The notes beneath the pieces were generated by a model, which saw nothing but the letters and a program-made list of their open reading frames with translations, did no database searches and had not been told where the DNA came from. Shown here piece by piece: positions 63,690 to 64,000 of a stretch of DNA of 64,000 nucleotides. Position 1 is the stretch's first letter. Every line of letters starts with the position of its first letter. Source of the DNA: Ceratotherium simum simum (lineage: Eukaryota; Chordata; Mammalia; Perissodactyla; Rhinocerotidae); contig NW_004454160.1 in assembly GCF_000283155.1 (NCBI RefSeq), positions 8,632,081-8,696,080 on the forward strand, written 5' to 3'. The translations under genes and the position numbers were made by a program.

Positions 63690-63860
63690 CCAGCCCCTAC
63701 TGAATGCCTGTGAGATCAAGTTCAAACTCCGCAGCCTGATACCCAAAGCCTCCTTCCATAGTCCCCGCTGTACCTTGCAGCCTCTTCTCTCACAACCACG
63801 CAATTGGAGGCTATTGCACTTGTCAGCTTGGCGTGTTTCCAGTTCTCCTCTCACACCAAC
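63690..63860 (+). repeat. L2 LINE fragment
   Basis: GATCAAGTTCAAACTCCGCA, GCCTCCTTCCATAGTCCCCG and CAGCCTCTTCTCTCACAACC parallel the L2 passage that also occurs at 7680-7770. Confidence 0.65.
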
Positions 63861-64000
63861 CTATTCTTGCATTAAAGGGGAAAGCAAGGAGGATCTCAAT
63901 TTTTATTGAATAAATTGATAACGATAATGGAAAAAATAGATAATATTTGTATTTGACTTTACATTTAATGGAATATATACATACACATATATGTGTTTGT
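63861..64000. other. AT-rich end of window
   Basis: AT-rich sequence ending in an alternating ATATATACATACACATATATG run. It may be the edge of another L1, but too little is present to say. Confidence 0.35.

Overview
This is a window of mammalian nuclear DNA that appears to contain no protein-coding gene. The two youngest interspersed repeats (about 34052-34302 and 36259-36493) are tRNA-derived SINEs. They open with a GGGGCC(A/G)GCC block, carry an internal RNA polymerase III box B, and end with the AGGAGGATTGG...ATCTTCCTCA tail that I recognise as the ERE family of odd-toed ungulates. The source is therefore most likely a perissodactyl (horse, ass, rhinoceros or tapir); I cannot choose among them from this sequence. 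All open reading frames are short, mostly overlap on both strands, and resemble no cellular protein I recognise. The setting is best read as an intergenic desert or a very long intron.

Layout. 1-8 kb: mostly unique sequence with several conserved-looking, homeodomain-site-rich blocks (best at 3220-3600), one exon-like segment (2198-2429), ancient MIR, L2 and CR1/L3 fragments, and two retroviral solo LTRs. One of these (6736-7255) sits inside a CR1/L3 copy with a clean 4-bp target duplication. 8-12 kb: mostly unique. 12.4-15.4 kb: a truncated ERVL-class endogenous retrovirus on the minus strand. 15.4-23 kb: L1, L2, MIR and CR1/L3 debris and an MLT2-like ERVL solo LTR. 23.1-29.65 kb: a nearly full-length, long-dead ERVL provirus on the minus strand with both LTRs, a tRNA-Leu-type primer binding site and a perfect 5-bp target duplication. 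30-33 kb: unique sequence with a conserved-looking block. 33-37.3 kb: L2 remnants, two of which were each hit by an ERE SINE. 37-49 kb: unique sequence peppered with MIR and L2, plus L1 pieces. 49.7-53.6 kb: a stack of old minus-strand L1 fragments. 54-64 kb: L2 and MIR debris and further conserved-looking non-coding blocks (best at 60840-61215).

How the parts relate. Nothing here forms a pathway. The biologically active content, if any, is probably cis-regulatory: several blocks rich in TAAT/ATTA cores, E-boxes, POU-like, RFX-like, NKX2-like and nuclear-receptor half-sites lie between the repeats and look like enhancers of an unseen developmental gene. The rest is a layered repeat record: CR1/L3, L2 and MIR first, then L1M and ERVL, then ERE. 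Repeat assignments come from recognising consensus features by eye, so boundaries marked about are approximate.
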